Source of the DNA: Croceibacterium ferulae | GTDB lineage: Bacteria; Pseudomonadota; Alphaproteobacteria; Sphingomonadales; Sphingomonadaceae | DNA: 64,000 nt | Assembly: GCF_003660445.1 (NCBI RefSeq) | Contig: NZ_QZVQ01000002.1 | Location: forward strand, 248,001-312,000 | Direction of reading: 5' to 3' | Shown: positions 1 to 10,468 of the stretch, piece after piece | Position numbering within the stretch: the first letter of the stretch is position 1 | Layout of the letters: the number at the start of each line of letters is the position of its first letter | Notes under the pieces: model-generated | What the model was told of the DNA's origin: nothing | Databases searched by the model: none | What the model saw: the letters and a program-made list of their open reading frames with translations, nothing else | Made by a program: the position numbers and the translations under genes

Positions 1-783
1 AAAGCTGAGCAGCGCGGCACGGCTGCGCTCCTCCCCTTGCGGCAGGGCCAGCACCTGACCGGTGGAGAAGGTCAGGTCCCAGCGTCGCTTGCCGACCCAT
101 TCCGCCCGCGCCACCCGCGGCTGCAGGGCCGGTGCAGCACCCAGCAATTCGTCCAGCGCCTCCACCTGATCTTCCGCCTCGGCCCCGGCGATCTGCAACC
201 GGCCGCGCGCACCTTGCGCGGATACGCGTTCCAGCTTCTGCCCGCTGCCATCGATCAGCGCCAGCGAACCGTCAGCCGCCTGCAGCACCGCGCGCGGGTT
301 GCGTTCGACGATATCGACCACGATCGTGTCGGGCAGCTGCCGCGATACCCGCGCATCGGCCACCCAGGGCAACTGCAGCAGCCCAGCGCGCATCTCGCCC
401 AGGCTGACCAGCGGCATCGCCCGGTCGCGCACGCCCAGCACCCGTTCGTAGACGGTGACCTCGTTCATCCGCTCGACCCCGCGCACTTCCACCCGGCGCA
501 CCTCGAACCCGGCATCGCCGATCGCGACGGCAGCCTGCTGCCCGATCATGGCGGGAATGCCGGCCAGGCTCGCGACCAGCCAGGCGATCGCCGCCGCGGC
601 CAGCAGGATCAGGCCCAGGAAGAACTTGTGCAGCTGTTCCTCGGTAAAGGGGAGCAGCCGGGCGGCCGCATCCAGCATGCCGCCGGTATGCGCCTTGGCA
701 GCCCGCGCCTTCTGCGCCGCGCCGGCGCCGCGCGCCTGCCGCCGGACATTGCGCTGCCCGGTGCGCCGGATCGTCTGCGCCAT
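1..783 (-). CDS. ftsQ: Cell division protein FtsQ (partial, 3' end outside window)
   Basis: Divisome protein that links early and late division proteins through the FtsQLB complex in the inner membrane. The 261 codons visible show a basic cytoplasmic N-terminus, one membrane segment at about residues 54-74, and a POTRA-type domain at about 94-163 followed by the start of the beta domain. The C-terminus lies beyond the left edge. The ATG overlaps the ddl stop by one base (TGATG), so it is translationally coupled. In this gene order ftsA and ftsZ normally follow. The identification rests on fold pattern and position, both of which fit well. Confidence 0.93.
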   Translation of the reverse strand, partial: MAQTIRRTGQRNVRRQARGAGAAQKARAAKAHTGGMLDAAARLLPFTEEQLHKFFLGLILLAAAAIAWLVASLAGIPAMIGQQAAVAIGDAGFEVRRVEVRGVERMNEVTVYERVLGVRDRAMPLVSLGEMRAGLLQLPWVADARVSRQLPDTIVVDIVERNPRAVLQAADGSLALIDGSGQKLERVSAQGARGRLQIAGAEAEDQVEALDELLGAAPALQPRVARAEWVGKRRWDLTFSTGQVLALPQGEERSRAALLSF

Positions 784-1793
784 CAGCTGCCCCCGACCGG
801 AAGACGGCCAGCCAGACGCAGCGCGTCCTCCACGATCAGCTCCACTAGATCGGCATAGGAGATGCCGCAGGCGCGGGCCTGTTCAGGCACCAGGCTGAGC
901 GGGGTCATGCCCGGCTGCGTGTTGGTCTCCAGCAGGAACAGCCCGGCCTCGCCCTGCTCGTCATCCCAGCGGAAGTCGGAGCGGCTGGTCCCGCGACAGC
1001 CCAGCAGCTGATGCGCCTGCAACGCATATTGCAGGCACAACCGCTCGATCTCGGGCGGGATCTGCGCCGGACAGACATGCCGCGTCAGGCCGTCCGTGTA
1101 CTTGGCATCAAAATCGTAGAACCCGCTCTCGGGCACCAGCTCCGTCACCATCAGTGCGCGGGGGCCATCCCGCCCGGCCAGCACCGCCGTGGTCAGCTCG
1201 CGGCCGCGGATATAGGGCTCCGCCAGCAGGCGCCCGAATTCCTGCCACGGGCCCGCGGCATCGGGGCGGATCGGGTTGCCATAATTGCTCTCGTCCGTGA
1301 CGATCGCCACGCCCACACTGGAGCCTTCATTGACCGGCTTCAGCACATAAGGGCGCGCCAGCGGATCGCCGTCGTGCAGCGATGCACTGTGCACGATGCG
1401 TCCGCCCGGCATCGGCACGCCATGCGGCACCAGCGCGTGCTTGGTCAGTTCCTTGTCGATCGCGATTACGGAGGTGGCGAGGCCTGAATGGGTGTACGGC
1501 ACGTCCATCAGGTCCAGCATGCCCTGAACCGTGCCATCCTCTCCCGGCACGCCATGCAGCGCGTTGAACACCACGTCGGGCGCGGCCGCCGCGATGCGGG
1601 CGGCCACGTCCCGTTCCATGTCGATGCGGGTCACGCGGTGGCCGCGGCTTTCCAGCGCATCGGCGACACCGGCACCGCTGGTCAGCGACACCGGGCGCTC
1701 ATTTGCCCAGCCGCCCATCAGCACCACGATGTGGAGCGGAGGCAGGCCGATACCAGAGTGCCCGATACCGGCCTGGCCCTGCTGCTCGCTCAT
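783..1793 (-). CDS. ddl: D-alanine--D-alanine ligase
   Basis: Cytoplasmic ATP-grasp enzyme that joins two D-alanines into the dipeptide MurF adds to the peptidoglycan precursor. The 336-residue product has the Ddl signature HGVPGEDGTVQG near residue 85, a central ATP-grasp region, and the C-terminal ETNTQPGMTPLS segment that holds metal-binding residues. I chose the ATG at 1793 because it overlaps the murB stop as ATGA, as most junctions in this operon do; an in-frame start 27 bases upstream is possible but would run further into murB. The position between murB and ftsQ is the classical one. Confidence 0.96.
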   Translation of the reverse strand: MSEQQGQAGIGHSGIGLPPLHIVVLMGGWANERPVSLTSGAGVADALESRGHRVTRIDMERDVAARIAAAAPDVVFNALHGVPGEDGTVQGMLDLMDVPYTHSGLATSVIAIDKELTKHALVPHGVPMPGGRIVHSASLHDGDPLARPYVLKPVNEGSSVGVAIVTDESNYGNPIRPDAAGPWQEFGRLLAEPYIRGRELTTAVLAGRDGPRALMVTELVPESGFYDFDAKYTDGLTRHVCPAQIPPEIERLCLQYALQAHQLLGCRGTSRSDFRWDDEQGEAGLFLLETNTQPGMTPLSLVPEQARACGISYADLVELIVEDALRLAGRLPVGGS

Positions 1794-2686
1794 GGCCGGC
1801 CCACCCGCTTGATTTCCCATTCCAACGTCACGCCTGTCTGTTCCGCCACACGCCGGCGGACCTCTTCACCAAGTTGCTCGATATCCGCGCTGCTCGCAGT
1901 GCCGGTATTTATCAAGAAGTTGGTGTGCTTCTCGCTCACTTGTGCCCCGCCCCGGCTCAGCCCCCGGCAACCTGCCCGGTCGACCAGTTCCCACGCCTTG
2001 GCACCTGGTGGATTCTTGAAGGTGGAGCCGCCGGTCTTGCTGCGCAGCGGCTGCGTCGCCTCCCGCGCGGCGGCGATGCGGTCCATCTCCGCACCGATGC
2101 TGGCGGGATCGTCCGCCACGCCGCGCAGCCGGGCGGCGGTGACGATCGCCCCGTCGGGCAGGCGCGAATGGCGGTAGGAGAAGCCCAGATCGGCCGCCGG
2201 CACGGTGATCGCCGCGCCATCCGGCATGACCACATCGCAGTCGACCAATATATCCGCCACTTCGCGGCCATAGGCGCCGCCATTCATGCGCACGAAGCCG
2301 CCGACCGTGCCGGGAATCCCGCGCAGGAATTCCAGTCCGCCGATCCCGGCATCGCGCGCCGTGCTGGCGACCAGGATGCCGCTCGCCCCGCCGCCACATT
2401 CCAGCACGTGATCGCGGCGCACCTCCACCGTGGCGAACGGCTTGCCCAGCCGGACCACCACGCCCGGCACACCGCCATCGCGGATGATCAGGTTGGACCC
2501 CAGCCCCAGCGCCATCACCGGCGTGGCGGGATCGAGCTGGTCCAGGAAGTCCAGCAGGTCGTCCTGGTCGGCCGGCTCGAACAGCCAGTCGGCGGCGCCG
2601 CCGCTCTTGAACCAGACCAGCCTGTCCAATGGTGCGCCCGCCGTCAGCCGTCCGCGCACGATGGGCATGTCGTCCAGCCGGGTCAT
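1790..2686 (-). CDS. murB: UDP-N-acetylenolpyruvoylglucosamine reductase MurB
   Basis: FAD- and NADPH-dependent reductase that makes UDP-MurNAc in the cytoplasm. The 298-residue protein shows the FAD-binding motif [12 protein letters not shown], the MNGGAYG segment, the GSTFKNP motif carrying the proton-donor serine, and the C-terminal [10 protein letters not shown] substrate segment. Its ATG at 2686 overlaps the murC stop by four bases and its stop overlaps ddl by four. Length and motifs are normal for the family. Confidence 0.97.
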   Translation of the reverse strand: MTRLDDMPIVRGRLTAGAPLDRLVWFKSGGAADWLFEPADQDDLLDFLDQLDPATPVMALGLGSNLIIRDGGVPGVVVRLGKPFATVEVRRDHVLECGGGASGILVASTARDAGIGGLEFLRGIPGTVGGFVRMNGGAYGREVADILVDCDVVMPDGAAITVPAADLGFSYRHSRLPDGAIVTAARLRGVADDPASIGAEMDRIAAAREATQPLRSKTGGSTFKNPPGAKAWELVDRAGCRGLSRGGAQVSEKHTNFLINTGTASSADIEQLGEEVRRRVAEQTGVTLEWEIKRVGRP

Positions 2687-4119
2687 GCCGGCAGACCCGC
2701 GACCGGCAGGCGCGCGGCGATAGCCGGCGCCAGGCCGGCGGCCCAGCGGGTGATGTCGCCCGCGCCCAGGCACACGACCATGTCGCCCGGCTGCACCAGC
2801 GGTGCCAGCATGTCCGCCAGCGCGTCCGCATCCGCGACCAGCCCGGCCTGCCGCTGCCCGCGCGCCTGCAGCCCGTCGACCAGCGTGGCCGAGCTGACGC
2901 CTTCGATCGGTGCTTCGCCCGCGGCGTAGACCGGCGCGGCAAACACCATGTCGGCGTCGGCGAACGCACCCTGAAAATCGCTCATCAGGTCGCGCAGCCG
3001 GGTGTAGCGATGCGGCTGCACCACCGCGATCACGCGCCCGTCGGCGGCCTCGCGCGCGGCGGACAGCACCGCCCGGATCTCCACCGGATGGTGGCCGTAA
3101 TCGTCGATCACCACGGCGCTTCCGCCGTAGAGCGGTACCTCGCCGACGCGGGTGAAGCGGCGACGCACCCCGCCAAAACGGGCGAAGCCGGTCCGGATCA
3201 CCTCGTCACCGCAGCCCAGCTCTGCCGCGACCGCGATGGCGGCCAGCGCGTTCAGCACATTGTGCCGGCCCGGCATGGGCAGATGCACATCGGCGATCAC
3301 CCGCCGGCTACCGTCACGCGCCACATGCACTGCATCGAAGGTGTTGCCACCACCGCCGCTGCGCACATGGTCCGCGCGCCAATCGGCTTGGGCGGAGAAG
3401 CCGTAGGTGACGATCCGCCGGTCGCGCACGCGGGCGATCACCTGCTGGACCTCCGGATGATCCAGGCACAACACGGCCGCGCCATAGAACGGCACGTTCT
3501 CGATGAACTCCACGAAGGCTTCGCGCACCGCGTCGAAGCTGCCGTAATGGTCCAGATGCTCCGGATCGATATTGGTGACGACCGCGATCGTACCGTCGAG
3601 CCGCAGGAAGGAGCCGTCGCTTTCGTCGGCCTCCACCACCATCCACTCGCTGGCGCCGAGCCGGGCGTTGGAGCCATATTGTTCGATGATCCCGCCATTG
3701 ATCACAGTCGGGTCCACCCCGCCCGCATCCAGCAGCGCGGCGACCATGCTGGTGGTGGTGGTCTTGCCATGCGTGCCGGCGACCGCGACCGTGCTCTTCA
3801 GCCGCATCAGTTCGGCCAGCATTTCCGCCCGGCGCACCACGGGCACGCGGGCGGACAGCGCGGCGGCGACTTCCGGATTGTCGCGCTTCACCGCCGTGGA
3901 GACGACCACCACCGCCACGCCGGCGACATTGCCTGCGGCATGGCCGATGCTCACCGGGATACCGCGGGCGCGCAGCCGCTCCACGCTGGCGCCTTCCGCC
4001 TGATCCGACCCTTGCACGCGATAGCCCAGATTGTGCATCACTTCCGCGATGCCGGACATGCCGATGCCGCCGATGCCGACGAAATGGATCGTGCCGATAT
4101 CGGTGCCGACGCCCTTCAC
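2683..4119 (-). CDS. murC: UDP-N-acetylmuramate--L-alanine ligase MurC
   Basis: First Mur ligase; it adds L-alanine to UDP-MurNAc using ATP. The 478-residue product begins with the Mur N-terminal Rossmann motif [12 protein letters not shown], followed by the ATP-binding loop [11 protein letters not shown] and a HNVLNALAA segment in the C-terminal half. The start is GTG at 4119, overlapping the murG stop as GTGA. The reading frame stays open well upstream, but that stretch is antisense-like sequence inside murG and does not resemble MurC. Confidence 0.97.
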   Translation of the reverse strand: MKGVGTDIGTIHFVGIGGIGMSGIAEVMHNLGYRVQGSDQAEGASVERLRARGIPVSIGHAAGNVAGVAVVVVSTAVKRDNPEVAAALSARVPVVRRAEMLAELMRLKSTVAVAGTHGKTTTTSMVAALLDAGGVDPTVINGGIIEQYGSNARLGASEWMVVEADESDGSFLRLDGTIAVVTNIDPEHLDHYGSFDAVREAFVEFIENVPFYGAAVLCLDHPEVQQVIARVRDRRIVTYGFSAQADWRADHVRSGGGGNTFDAVHVARDGSRRVIADVHLPMPGRHNVLNALAAIAVAAELGCGDEVIRTGFARFGGVRRRFTRVGEVPLYGGSAVVIDDYGHHPVEIRAVLSAAREAADGRVIAVVQPHRYTRLRDLMSDFQGAFADADMVFAAPVYAAGEAPIEGVSSATLVDGLQARGQRQAGLVADADALADMLAPLVQPGDMVVCLGAGDITRWAAGLAPAIAARLPVAGLPA

Positions 4120-5336
4120 CGGGTCGCATCCGTGCTGCTGACCGCACCGGCCAGCGCAGCGCCGGCGGCGGGCTTGGCAGGGGCGGTGCGGATCACGTCC
4201 TGCACCGGTGTGCCGCCGAAGCCTTCCACCAGATCCGCCAGATCGCGTGCGGCGTCGGGGCGGCCGCAATTCCATGCCGCATGGGCCGCAGCGGCCAGTC
4301 CGTCCGGATCGGCGGCCAGTTCGGCGACTTGACGGGCCAGTTCCTCCGGCGTGAACAGGTGCTGGCGGATGGACCGCGCACCGCCAGCCGCCGCCAGTTC
4401 GGCGGCATTGGCGGCCTGGTGATCGTCCGTTGCGATCGGCAGCGGGATCAGGATCGCCGGACGGCCCGCCGCGCTCAGTTCGGCAATGGTGCTGGCACCC
4501 GCGCGCCCCACGAACAGATGCGTGCCGGCAAGGCGGGCATCCATGTCCTCGAAGAAGCTGGCCAGATCGGCCTCGATCCCCTGCTCGGCATAGAAGGCGC
4601 GTACGCCGTCCAGATCCTCCGGCCGGCACTGCTGCGTCACCCGCAATCGCCCGCGCAGTTCTGCCGGAAGCAGGGCCAGGCCATGCGGCACCACGTCCGA
4701 CAGGATGCGCGCACCCTGGCTGCCACCCGTCACGAGGAGGCGGATCGGCCCGCCGGCCGTAACCGGCGGATAGGGCTCTTCCCGCAATGACAGCACCGCT
4801 GGGCGCACCGGATTGCCGACGACATGCACCCTGGCCGACAGTGCCGGATCGAGCCGCGCCACCTTCTCGTAAGCGGTGGCGATCGCGTCCACCTGGCGGG
4901 CGAGCAGGCGGTTGACCCGGCCCAGCACCGCATTCTGTTCGTGGATCACGGTCGCGATCCCCGCCCCGCTCGCCGCCAGCAGGGCCGGCAGCGCAGGATA
5001 GCCGCCGAAGCCGACCACCGCCGTGGGCTGCACCGTCCGGTACAGCGCCTTGGCCATGCGCCGCCCCTTCAGCATGGCGAGCAGGGCGCCCGGCCAGCTG
5101 AGCGGGTTCTTGGTGAACCGGCCCGCCGCCATGACATGGGCGGGCAGGAAGTCGGGCTTACCGGGAATGGCCGCGCCGCGCGCGTCGGTGATCAGCGCGA
5201 CCCTGTGGCCGCGCCGCTCCAGTTCCTGCGTCAGGGCATAGGCTGGCGTCAGGTGCCCGCCCGTACCGCCCGCGACCAGCACGAAATGGCGGGCCACGAT
5301 GCCCGGCAGCGGGCTGTCCCCGCCCGGCGCAGTCAT
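4116..5336 (-). CDS. murG: UDP-GlcNAc:undecaprenyl-PP-MurNAc-pentapeptide GlcNAc transferase MurG
   Basis: Peripheral inner-membrane GT28 glycosyltransferase that converts lipid I to lipid II. Over 406 residues it shows the [11 protein letters not shown]-terminal loop, the [12 protein letters not shown] segment, the GGSQGA motif and the C-terminal donor-binding stretch ending in DDHQAANA. It sits between ftsW and murC with four-base overlaps on both sides. A Pro/Ala-rich tail of about 25 residues follows the conserved fold. Confidence 0.96.
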   Translation of the reverse strand: MTAPGGDSPLPGIVARHFVLVAGGTGGHLTPAYALTQELERRGHRVALITDARGAAIPGKPDFLPAHVMAAGRFTKNPLSWPGALLAMLKGRRMAKALYRTVQPTAVVGFGGYPALPALLAASGAGIATVIHEQNAVLGRVNRLLARQVDAIATAYEKVARLDPALSARVHVVGNPVRPAVLSLREEPYPPVTAGGPIRLLVTGGSQGARILSDVVPHGLALLPAELRGRLRVTQQCRPEDLDGVRAFYAEQGIEADLASFFEDMDARLAGTHLFVGRAGASTIAELSAAGRPAILIPLPIATDDHQAANAAELAAAGGARSIRQHLFTPEELARQVAELAADPDGLAAAAHAAWNCGRPDAARDLADLVEGFGGTPVQDVIRTAPAKPAAGAALAGAVSSTDATR

Positions 5337-6541
5337 CGCTGGTGCTCCATTCCGGGCAGGCCTTCACGTTCGACAAAGGGATTGCGTCGGGTGATCGCCA
5401 GCAGCAGCCCCACCAGGAAGCACTGTGCGATGGTCGACGACCCGCCATAGCTGACCAGCGGCAGCGTCATCCCCTTGGACGGGAACAGCTGCAGGTTGAC
5501 CAGCATGTTGATGAAGGCCTGCCCGCCAAACAGGGCGATGAGGCCGGTAGCCGAAAGCAGGGTGAACAGATTGTCCTCGCCGATCATCCGCTGCACCACG
5601 CGCAGCACGATTGCCAGATAGACCAGCACGACGCCCGCGCAAACCAGCAGGCCGAACTCTTCCCCGATCACGGAGAAGATGTAGTCGGTATGCGCCTCCG
5701 GCAGCATCATCTTGCGGCGGCCCAGCCACAGCCCGCTGCCGGTCCACCCGCCATTCATGATGGTGCGGCGGGCAAGGTCCACCTGGTCATACGCCGTGCC
5801 GCCGCCCAGGAAGCTGTCGATCCGGTGCCGGGCATTGTCGTAAGTGAGATAGGCAACGATCAGCGCCGCCAGACCCGCCCCTCCCAGCATCCCAATGCGC
5901 TTCAGCGGCAGACCCGCCAGCAGCACAAGCACGAACCACGCGCCGGTGAACAGGATCGCGTCACCCAGATTGGGCTGCAGCATCAGGAGCCCGACCACCA
6001 GCGCCAGCAGCCCGGCGCTGACGCCGATCACCGGCAGGTCGGGGTCGCGCAGTCGCCAGCTGAGCACCCAGGCCACCGTGATCAGGAAGACGGGCTTCAG
6101 GAACTCCGATGGCTGGAACCGGATACCCAGGTTCAGCCAGCGGCGCGCGCCATTGACCTCGCTGCCGATCAGCGGAACCAGCACCAGCATCAGCAGCATG
6201 ATGCCGGTCAGCACGATCGATCCCCGTCGGATCAGCGGCAAGGACAGGAACGACGTGGCAATCAGCACCACCAGCCCAAGCAGCTGGAACTGCAGGTGCA
6301 GGTAGAAGAAGTACAGGTCGGGCAGAGTGCCCTCGCTGCCCGACAGACGCCGGGCACTGGCCGGACTGGCGGCAGCCACCGCCAGTGCACCCAGCGCCAT
6401 CAGCGCCAGCACCATGGCCAGCAGCGGCCGGTCGATCTCCTGCCACCAGATGCGCAGCCGCTGCCGCCGGGTGCGCGGGAACTGCACCGTTGGCGCCTGG
6501 CGGATGCCGGGACGTGGCACATAGGGGCGGGCGGCGCTCAT
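5333..6541 (-). CDS. ftsW: Peptidoglycan glycosyltransferase FtsW
   Basis: SEDS-family polymerase that makes septal glycan strands together with FtsI. The 402-residue product has a basic cytoplasmic N-terminus and roughly ten hydrophobic segments. Family-specific stretches are visible: GSEVNGARRWL, QPSEFLKP, AHTDYIFSVIGEEFG, and the near-C-terminal PLVSYGGSS signature. It overlaps murD upstream and murG downstream by four bases. FtsW rather than RodA is inferred from the dcw location. Confidence 0.95.
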   Translation of the reverse strand: MSAARPYVPRPGIRQAPTVQFPRTRRQRLRIWWQEIDRPLLAMVLALMALGALAVAAASPASARRLSGSEGTLPDLYFFYLHLQFQLLGLVVLIATSFLSLPLIRRGSIVLTGIMLLMLVLVPLIGSEVNGARRWLNLGIRFQPSEFLKPVFLITVAWVLSWRLRDPDLPVIGVSAGLLALVVGLLMLQPNLGDAILFTGAWFVLVLLAGLPLKRIGMLGGAGLAALIVAYLTYDNARHRIDSFLGGGTAYDQVDLARRTIMNGGWTGSGLWLGRRKMMLPEAHTDYIFSVIGEEFGLLVCAGVVLVYLAIVLRVVQRMIGEDNLFTLLSATGLIALFGGQAFINMLVNLQLFPSKGMTLPLVSYGGSSTIAQCFLVGLLLAITRRNPFVEREGLPGMEHQR

Positions 6542-7890
6542 GCGGCCCGCCCCGGCTCGCAGCAGATATCATCCGTGCCGCCGGCGGTGAGGCTGAGGAC
6601 AATCTCGCGAAAGGCGTCGCCGCGCTTTTCGTAATCGCGGAACTGGTCGAAGCTGGCGCAGGCGGGGCTGAGCAGCACGACTTCGCCGGGCTGCGCGTGG
6701 TGGATGGCGCGGCGCACGGCCTCGCACATCATCTCGCACCGCTCCACCGGCATATGCGGCTGAAGAATGTCGGCGAAGCGCGGGCCGGCCTCCCCGATCG
6801 TGTAGGCCCGCACCACATGGGGGAAGCCGGGCGCGCATTCATCCAGATCGTCGCCCTTCGGCAGGCCACCGACGATCCAGTGGATGCGCGGATAGGCGGA
6901 CAGCGCGGGCGCGGTGGAGGCAGGATTGGTAGCCTTGCTGTCGTTCACGAACAGCACGCCGTCGAACTCGCCGATCCGCTCCATGCGGTGCGGGAGGCCG
7001 GGATAGGTGCGCAGGGCATCGTTCAACGCCTCGGCCGAAATACCGAGATGCTGCGCCACCGATGCCGCAGCCCAGATGTTCTGCGCATTGTGCGGGCCCT
7101 GGAGCGCGGGAAAGGCGCCTTGGTCGTGAACCCCGGAGTTCGGCTCGTCCGGCGGCAACGACAAGGAGCCTGGCCCAGTCGGCAGGTCGAGCATGTGCTG
7201 CAGCACGCTCTCGTCGGCATCGGCCACGATGGCGACGTGCGGCTCCGTCTGCATGCCGAACAGCCGCAGCTTCGACTGCTTGTAGGCATCGAACCCGTCA
7301 TACCGATCCAGATGGTCGGGCGTGATGTTCAGCAGCACCGCCACATCGCAATCCAGCGAGAAAGTCAGGTCGATCTGGTAGCTCGACAGCTCCAGCACAT
7401 AGACGCCGCCCGCCAGCAACGGCTCCTGCGCCAGGATCGGCAGGCCGATATTGCCGCCCATCGTCACCGGCAGGCCGGCGACCGCGCAGATATGATGCAC
7501 CAGCGCCGTCGTGGTGGACTTGCCGTTGGTGCCGGTGATGCCGACCACCTTGTGCGGCGGCAGGTGCGCGCGGGCCTGCGCGAACAGTTCGATATCACCG
7601 ATCACCGGCACGCCCGCTGCCCGCGCACGCGCTGCGATCGGATGCGTGTTCAGCGGCACGCCGGGGCTGACCACCACGCCATCGAAGCCGGCCAGTTCGA
7701 TCTCCAGCGGATCGGCGATGGTGCAGGCGGGATCGTTCCGGGCGGCCAGCACCGCGCGCGGGCCGTCCTGCCGGTCCCACGCGGTCACCTGGGCGCCGCT
7801 CGCCAGCAGCGCCTCGGCCGTCGCCATGCCGGACCGGGCGAGACCCAGCACGGCGTAGCGACGCCCGGTAAAGGCGGGGCTGGTAATCAC
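6538..7890 (-). CDS. murD: UDP-N-acetylmuramoylalanine--D-glutamate ligase MurD
   Basis: Second Mur ligase; it adds D-glutamate to UDP-MurNAc-L-Ala. The 450-residue protein has the N-terminal [11 protein letters not shown] motif, the ATP loop [12 protein letters not shown], the ligase motif [12 protein letters not shown] in the middle, and a C-terminal domain with VNDSKATNP and [12 protein letters not shown]. The start overlaps the mraY stop as ATGA. All hallmarks and the length are canonical. Confidence 0.97.
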   Translation of the reverse strand: MITSPAFTGRRYAVLGLARSGMATAEALLASGAQVTAWDRQDGPRAVLAARNDPACTIADPLEIELAGFDGVVVSPGVPLNTHPIAARARAAGVPVIGDIELFAQARAHLPPHKVVGITGTNGKSTTTALVHHICAVAGLPVTMGGNIGLPILAQEPLLAGGVYVLELSSYQIDLTFSLDCDVAVLLNITPDHLDRYDGFDAYKQSKLRLFGMQTEPHVAIVADADESVLQHMLDLPTGPGSLSLPPDEPNSGVHDQGAFPALQGPHNAQNIWAAASVAQHLGISAEALNDALRTYPGLPHRMERIGEFDGVLFVNDSKATNPASTAPALSAYPRIHWIVGGLPKGDDLDECAPGFPHVVRAYTIGEAGPRFADILQPHMPVERCEMMCEAVRRAIHHAQPGEVVLLSPACASFDQFRDYEKRGDAFREIVLSLTAGGTDDICCEPGRAA

Positions 7891-8954
7891 CTGACCTTCA
7901 ACGTCGCCAGCCCGATCACCGCCAGCACGATGGCGATGATCCAGAAGCGGATCACGACGGTGGATTCCTTCCAGCCGAGCTGTTCGAAATGATGGTGGAT
8001 CGGCGCCATGCGGAAGATGCGCTTGCCCGTCCGCTTGAACCAGAACACCTGGATGATGACGCTGGCAGTCTCCATCACGAACAGGCCGCCGATGATCAGC
8101 AGCACGATCTCGTGATGCGCGGCCACCGCGATCGCCCCCAGAGCGCCGCCCAGAGCCAGGCTGCCGGTGTCACCCATGAACACCGCGGCGGGCGGCGCGT
8201 TGAACCACAGGAATGCCAGCCCCGCACCCATGATGCCGGCGCAGAACAGGGCCAGCTCGCCCGTGCCCGGCACATGCGGGATGCCGAGATATTCCGAATA
8301 ATCGACCCGCCCGACCAGATAGCAGATGATCATGAAGGCGCCCGCTGCGATCACCACCGGCATGGTGGCCAGGCCATCCAGCCCATCCGTCAGGTTCACG
8401 GCATTGCCGAAGCCGACGATCACCGTGGCAGCGAACACATAATAGAACGGCCCCAGCGGCACGGCCAGCGACAGGAACGGAATGTACAGATTCGTGCTGA
8501 TCTGGCTGACGATGATCCACGAAGCGATGCCCGCCACGCCGAATTCCAGCAGCAGCCGCACCTTGCCGGATACGCCCTTGTGGCTGCTCTTCGTGACCTT
8601 GTCGTAATCGTCCATGAAGCCGATCAGGCCGAACCCGATGGTCACCGCCAGGCACGCCCAGGCGAACGGGCTGGCCGGGTTCATCCACAGCAGCATGGAC
8701 AGCACCAGGCTGGTCAGGATCATCAGCCCGCCCATCGTGGGGGTGCCGACCTTCGCCAGATGCGTTTGCGGCCCATCGGCGCGGATCGGCTGCCCCTTGC
8801 CCTGCCGTACGCGCAGCATGTTGATGAAGCGGGGCCCGATTACCAGGCCGATGGCCAGCGCCGTCAGCATGGTCGCACCCGCGCGGAAGGTCTGATACCG
8901 GATGAGGTTCAGCAGGCCTTCAAAGCCGAGATATTCTGCAAGCAGGTACAGCAT
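7887..8954 (-). CDS. mraY: Phospho-N-acetylmuramoyl-pentapeptide-transferase MraY
   Basis: Integral membrane enzyme that transfers phospho-MurNAc-pentapeptide to undecaprenyl phosphate, giving lipid I. The 355-residue product has about ten membrane segments. Visible catalytic motifs are GTPTMGG, the FMDDYDK aspartate motif, [18 protein letters not shown] and the MAPIHHHFE histidine motif near the C-terminus. A 50-base gap separates it from murF upstream, the only real gap inside the operon; its 3' end overlaps murD. Confidence 0.98.
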   Translation of the reverse strand: MLYLLAEYLGFEGLLNLIRYQTFRAGATMLTALAIGLVIGPRFINMLRVRQGKGQPIRADGPQTHLAKVGTPTMGGLMILTSLVLSMLLWMNPASPFAWACLAVTIGFGLIGFMDDYDKVTKSSHKGVSGKVRLLLEFGVAGIASWIIVSQISTNLYIPFLSLAVPLGPFYYVFAATVIVGFGNAVNLTDGLDGLATMPVVIAAGAFMIICYLVGRVDYSEYLGIPHVPGTGELALFCAGIMGAGLAFLWFNAPPAAVFMGDTGSLALGGALGAIAVAAHHEIVLLIIGGLFVMETASVIIQVFWFKRTGKRIFRMAPIHHHFEQLGWKESTVVIRFWIIAIVLAVIGLATLKVR

Positions 8955-9004
8955 CAGTGCCTGTCAGTCCTGTTTCCGCCTGGCCCGCATGGGTGCCAGC
9001 CGTG

Positions 9005-10468
9005 TCAATCAGTCGTCTTCTGGGCGAAATGGGCGATTACCTGCCCCAGCCCGACAGAATTGGAGCCCTTCACCAGCACGACGTCGCCAGCGGTCAGGCC
9101 CCATTCCTCCAGCGCCGCGATGGCTTCGCCGGAACCGGCGCAATGGACAAAACCGGCCGGCTTGCCAAGCGCGCGCCGCACCGCTTTCCCCAATTCGCCC
9201 GCCAGCGCCGCCATCTCCGGCCCCACCAGCACCGCATGGTCGACACCGGCCGCAGCCAGCGGATCGGCCAGCTGCGCGTGGAAGGATGGCGCGAACTCGC
9301 CCAGCTCCTTCATCGAACCCAGCACCGCGATCCGCCGTGTGGCCGGCGTCTGCCCCAGTTGCGCCAGGGTGGCGCGCATGGAGGCAGGATTGGCGTTGTA
9401 GCTTTCGTCGATGAACAAGGCGTGGCCGCCCGGCACCGGCACGCGCAACCGCGCGCCGCGCCCCTTCAGCCCGCCCATCTCCGCCAGCGCCAGCCCGGCC
9501 GCACCCAGATCGGCACCGGCGGCATGCACGGCGGCCATCACGCACAGCGAATTGGCCACCCAGTGCTCGCCCGGATGCGCGACATTGTAGCACAGGTGAC
9601 GGTCGCCCATCTTCGCGGTCACGAGCGATCCGCCATTGGGTGCGGCAATCGCATCCACCAGCCGCATGTCCGCATGATCCGCGCTGCCGAAGGACAGGAT
9701 GCGCGCACCTGCCGCCAGCGCAGCATCACGCAGCTGTGTGAAATGCGGGCTGTCGGCGGGGATCACCGCGGTGCCGCCCGGCTCCAACCCGGCGAAGATT
9801 TCCGCCTTGGCGTCAGCGATCGCGGCCATGCTGCCCAGGTTCTCGATATGGGCGGGCGCGATCGTGGTGATCACCGCGACATGCGGGCGCACCTGCGTGG
9901 CCAGCCCGGCAATCTCGCCGGCGTGGTTCATGCCCATCTCGAACACGCCGAAGCGGCTGGCCGCGGGCATCCGCGCCAGGCTGAGCGGCACGCCGACATG
10001 ATTGTTGTAGGACCGGACCGACCGGTGCGCGTGGCCGGCGGCGTGGCGCTGCAGGGCGGCGAAGATCGCCTCCTTCACGCCGGTCTTGCCGACGGACCCG
10101 GTCACCCCGACGATCCGCGCGGCCGGCACGCGCCCGCGTGCCGCGGCGGCCAGCGCCTGCAGCGCGGCAAAGGTGTCTGGCACCAGCACATGCGGATACG
10201 GCACGGGGCGATCCACCAGCGCGGCGGCCGCGCCGTTGGAGAAGGCCTTGGCCAGGAAGGCGTGACCATCGGTTGTTTCGCCGGACAGCGCCACGAACAG
10301 GTCGCCGCTGCGCACATCGCGCGAATCGATCTCCACGCCCGATGCCTGGAACTCGCCGCTCGCCTGCCCGCCGGTGGCGGCGGCGATGGACTGCGCGGTC
10401 CATAGCGCCAGCGGGACGGGCGGCCTGGGCGTGGCGGGCCAGCGCAGGACCCGGGCGACAGCGTTCAT
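9005..10468 (-). CDS. murF: UDP-MurNAc-tripeptide--D-alanyl-D-alanine ligase MurF
   Basis: Last cytoplasmic Mur ligase; it attaches the D-Ala-D-Ala made by Ddl. The 487-residue protein has the MurE/F N-terminal uridine-binding domain with SRDVRSGDLFVAL, the ATP loop GVTGSVGKTGVKE (the serine and valine replace more common residues but the GKT core is intact), NNHVGVPLSL, and the C-terminal DESYNANPASM motif. The ATG at 10468 overlaps the murE stop as ATGA. Confidence 0.96.
   Translation of the reverse strand: MNAVARVLRWPATPRPPVPLALWTAQSIAAATGGQASGEFQASGVEIDSRDVRSGDLFVALSGETTDGHAFLAKAFSNGAAAALVDRPVPYPHVLVPDTFAALQALAAAARGRVPAARIVGVTGSVGKTGVKEAIFAALQRHAAGHAHRSVRSYNNHVGVPLSLARMPAASRFGVFEMGMNHAGEIAGLATQVRPHVAVITTIAPAHIENLGSMAAIADAKAEIFAGLEPGGTAVIPADSPHFTQLRDAALAAGARILSFGSADHADMRLVDAIAAPNGGSLVTAKMGDRHLCYNVAHPGEHWVANSLCVMAAVHAAGADLGAAGLALAEMGGLKGRGARLRVPVPGGHALFIDESYNANPASMRATLAQLGQTPATRRIAVLGSMKELGEFAPSFHAQLADPLAAAGVDHAVLVGPEMAALAGELGKAVRRALGKPAGFVHCAGSGEAIAALEEWGLTAGDVVLVKGSNSVGLGQVIAHFAQKTTD

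Noticed and set aside
4120-4629. Upstream extension of murC
   Set aside because: The extra residues match no MurC sequence and overlap murG; the GTG at 4119 with a GTGA overlap is more consistent.
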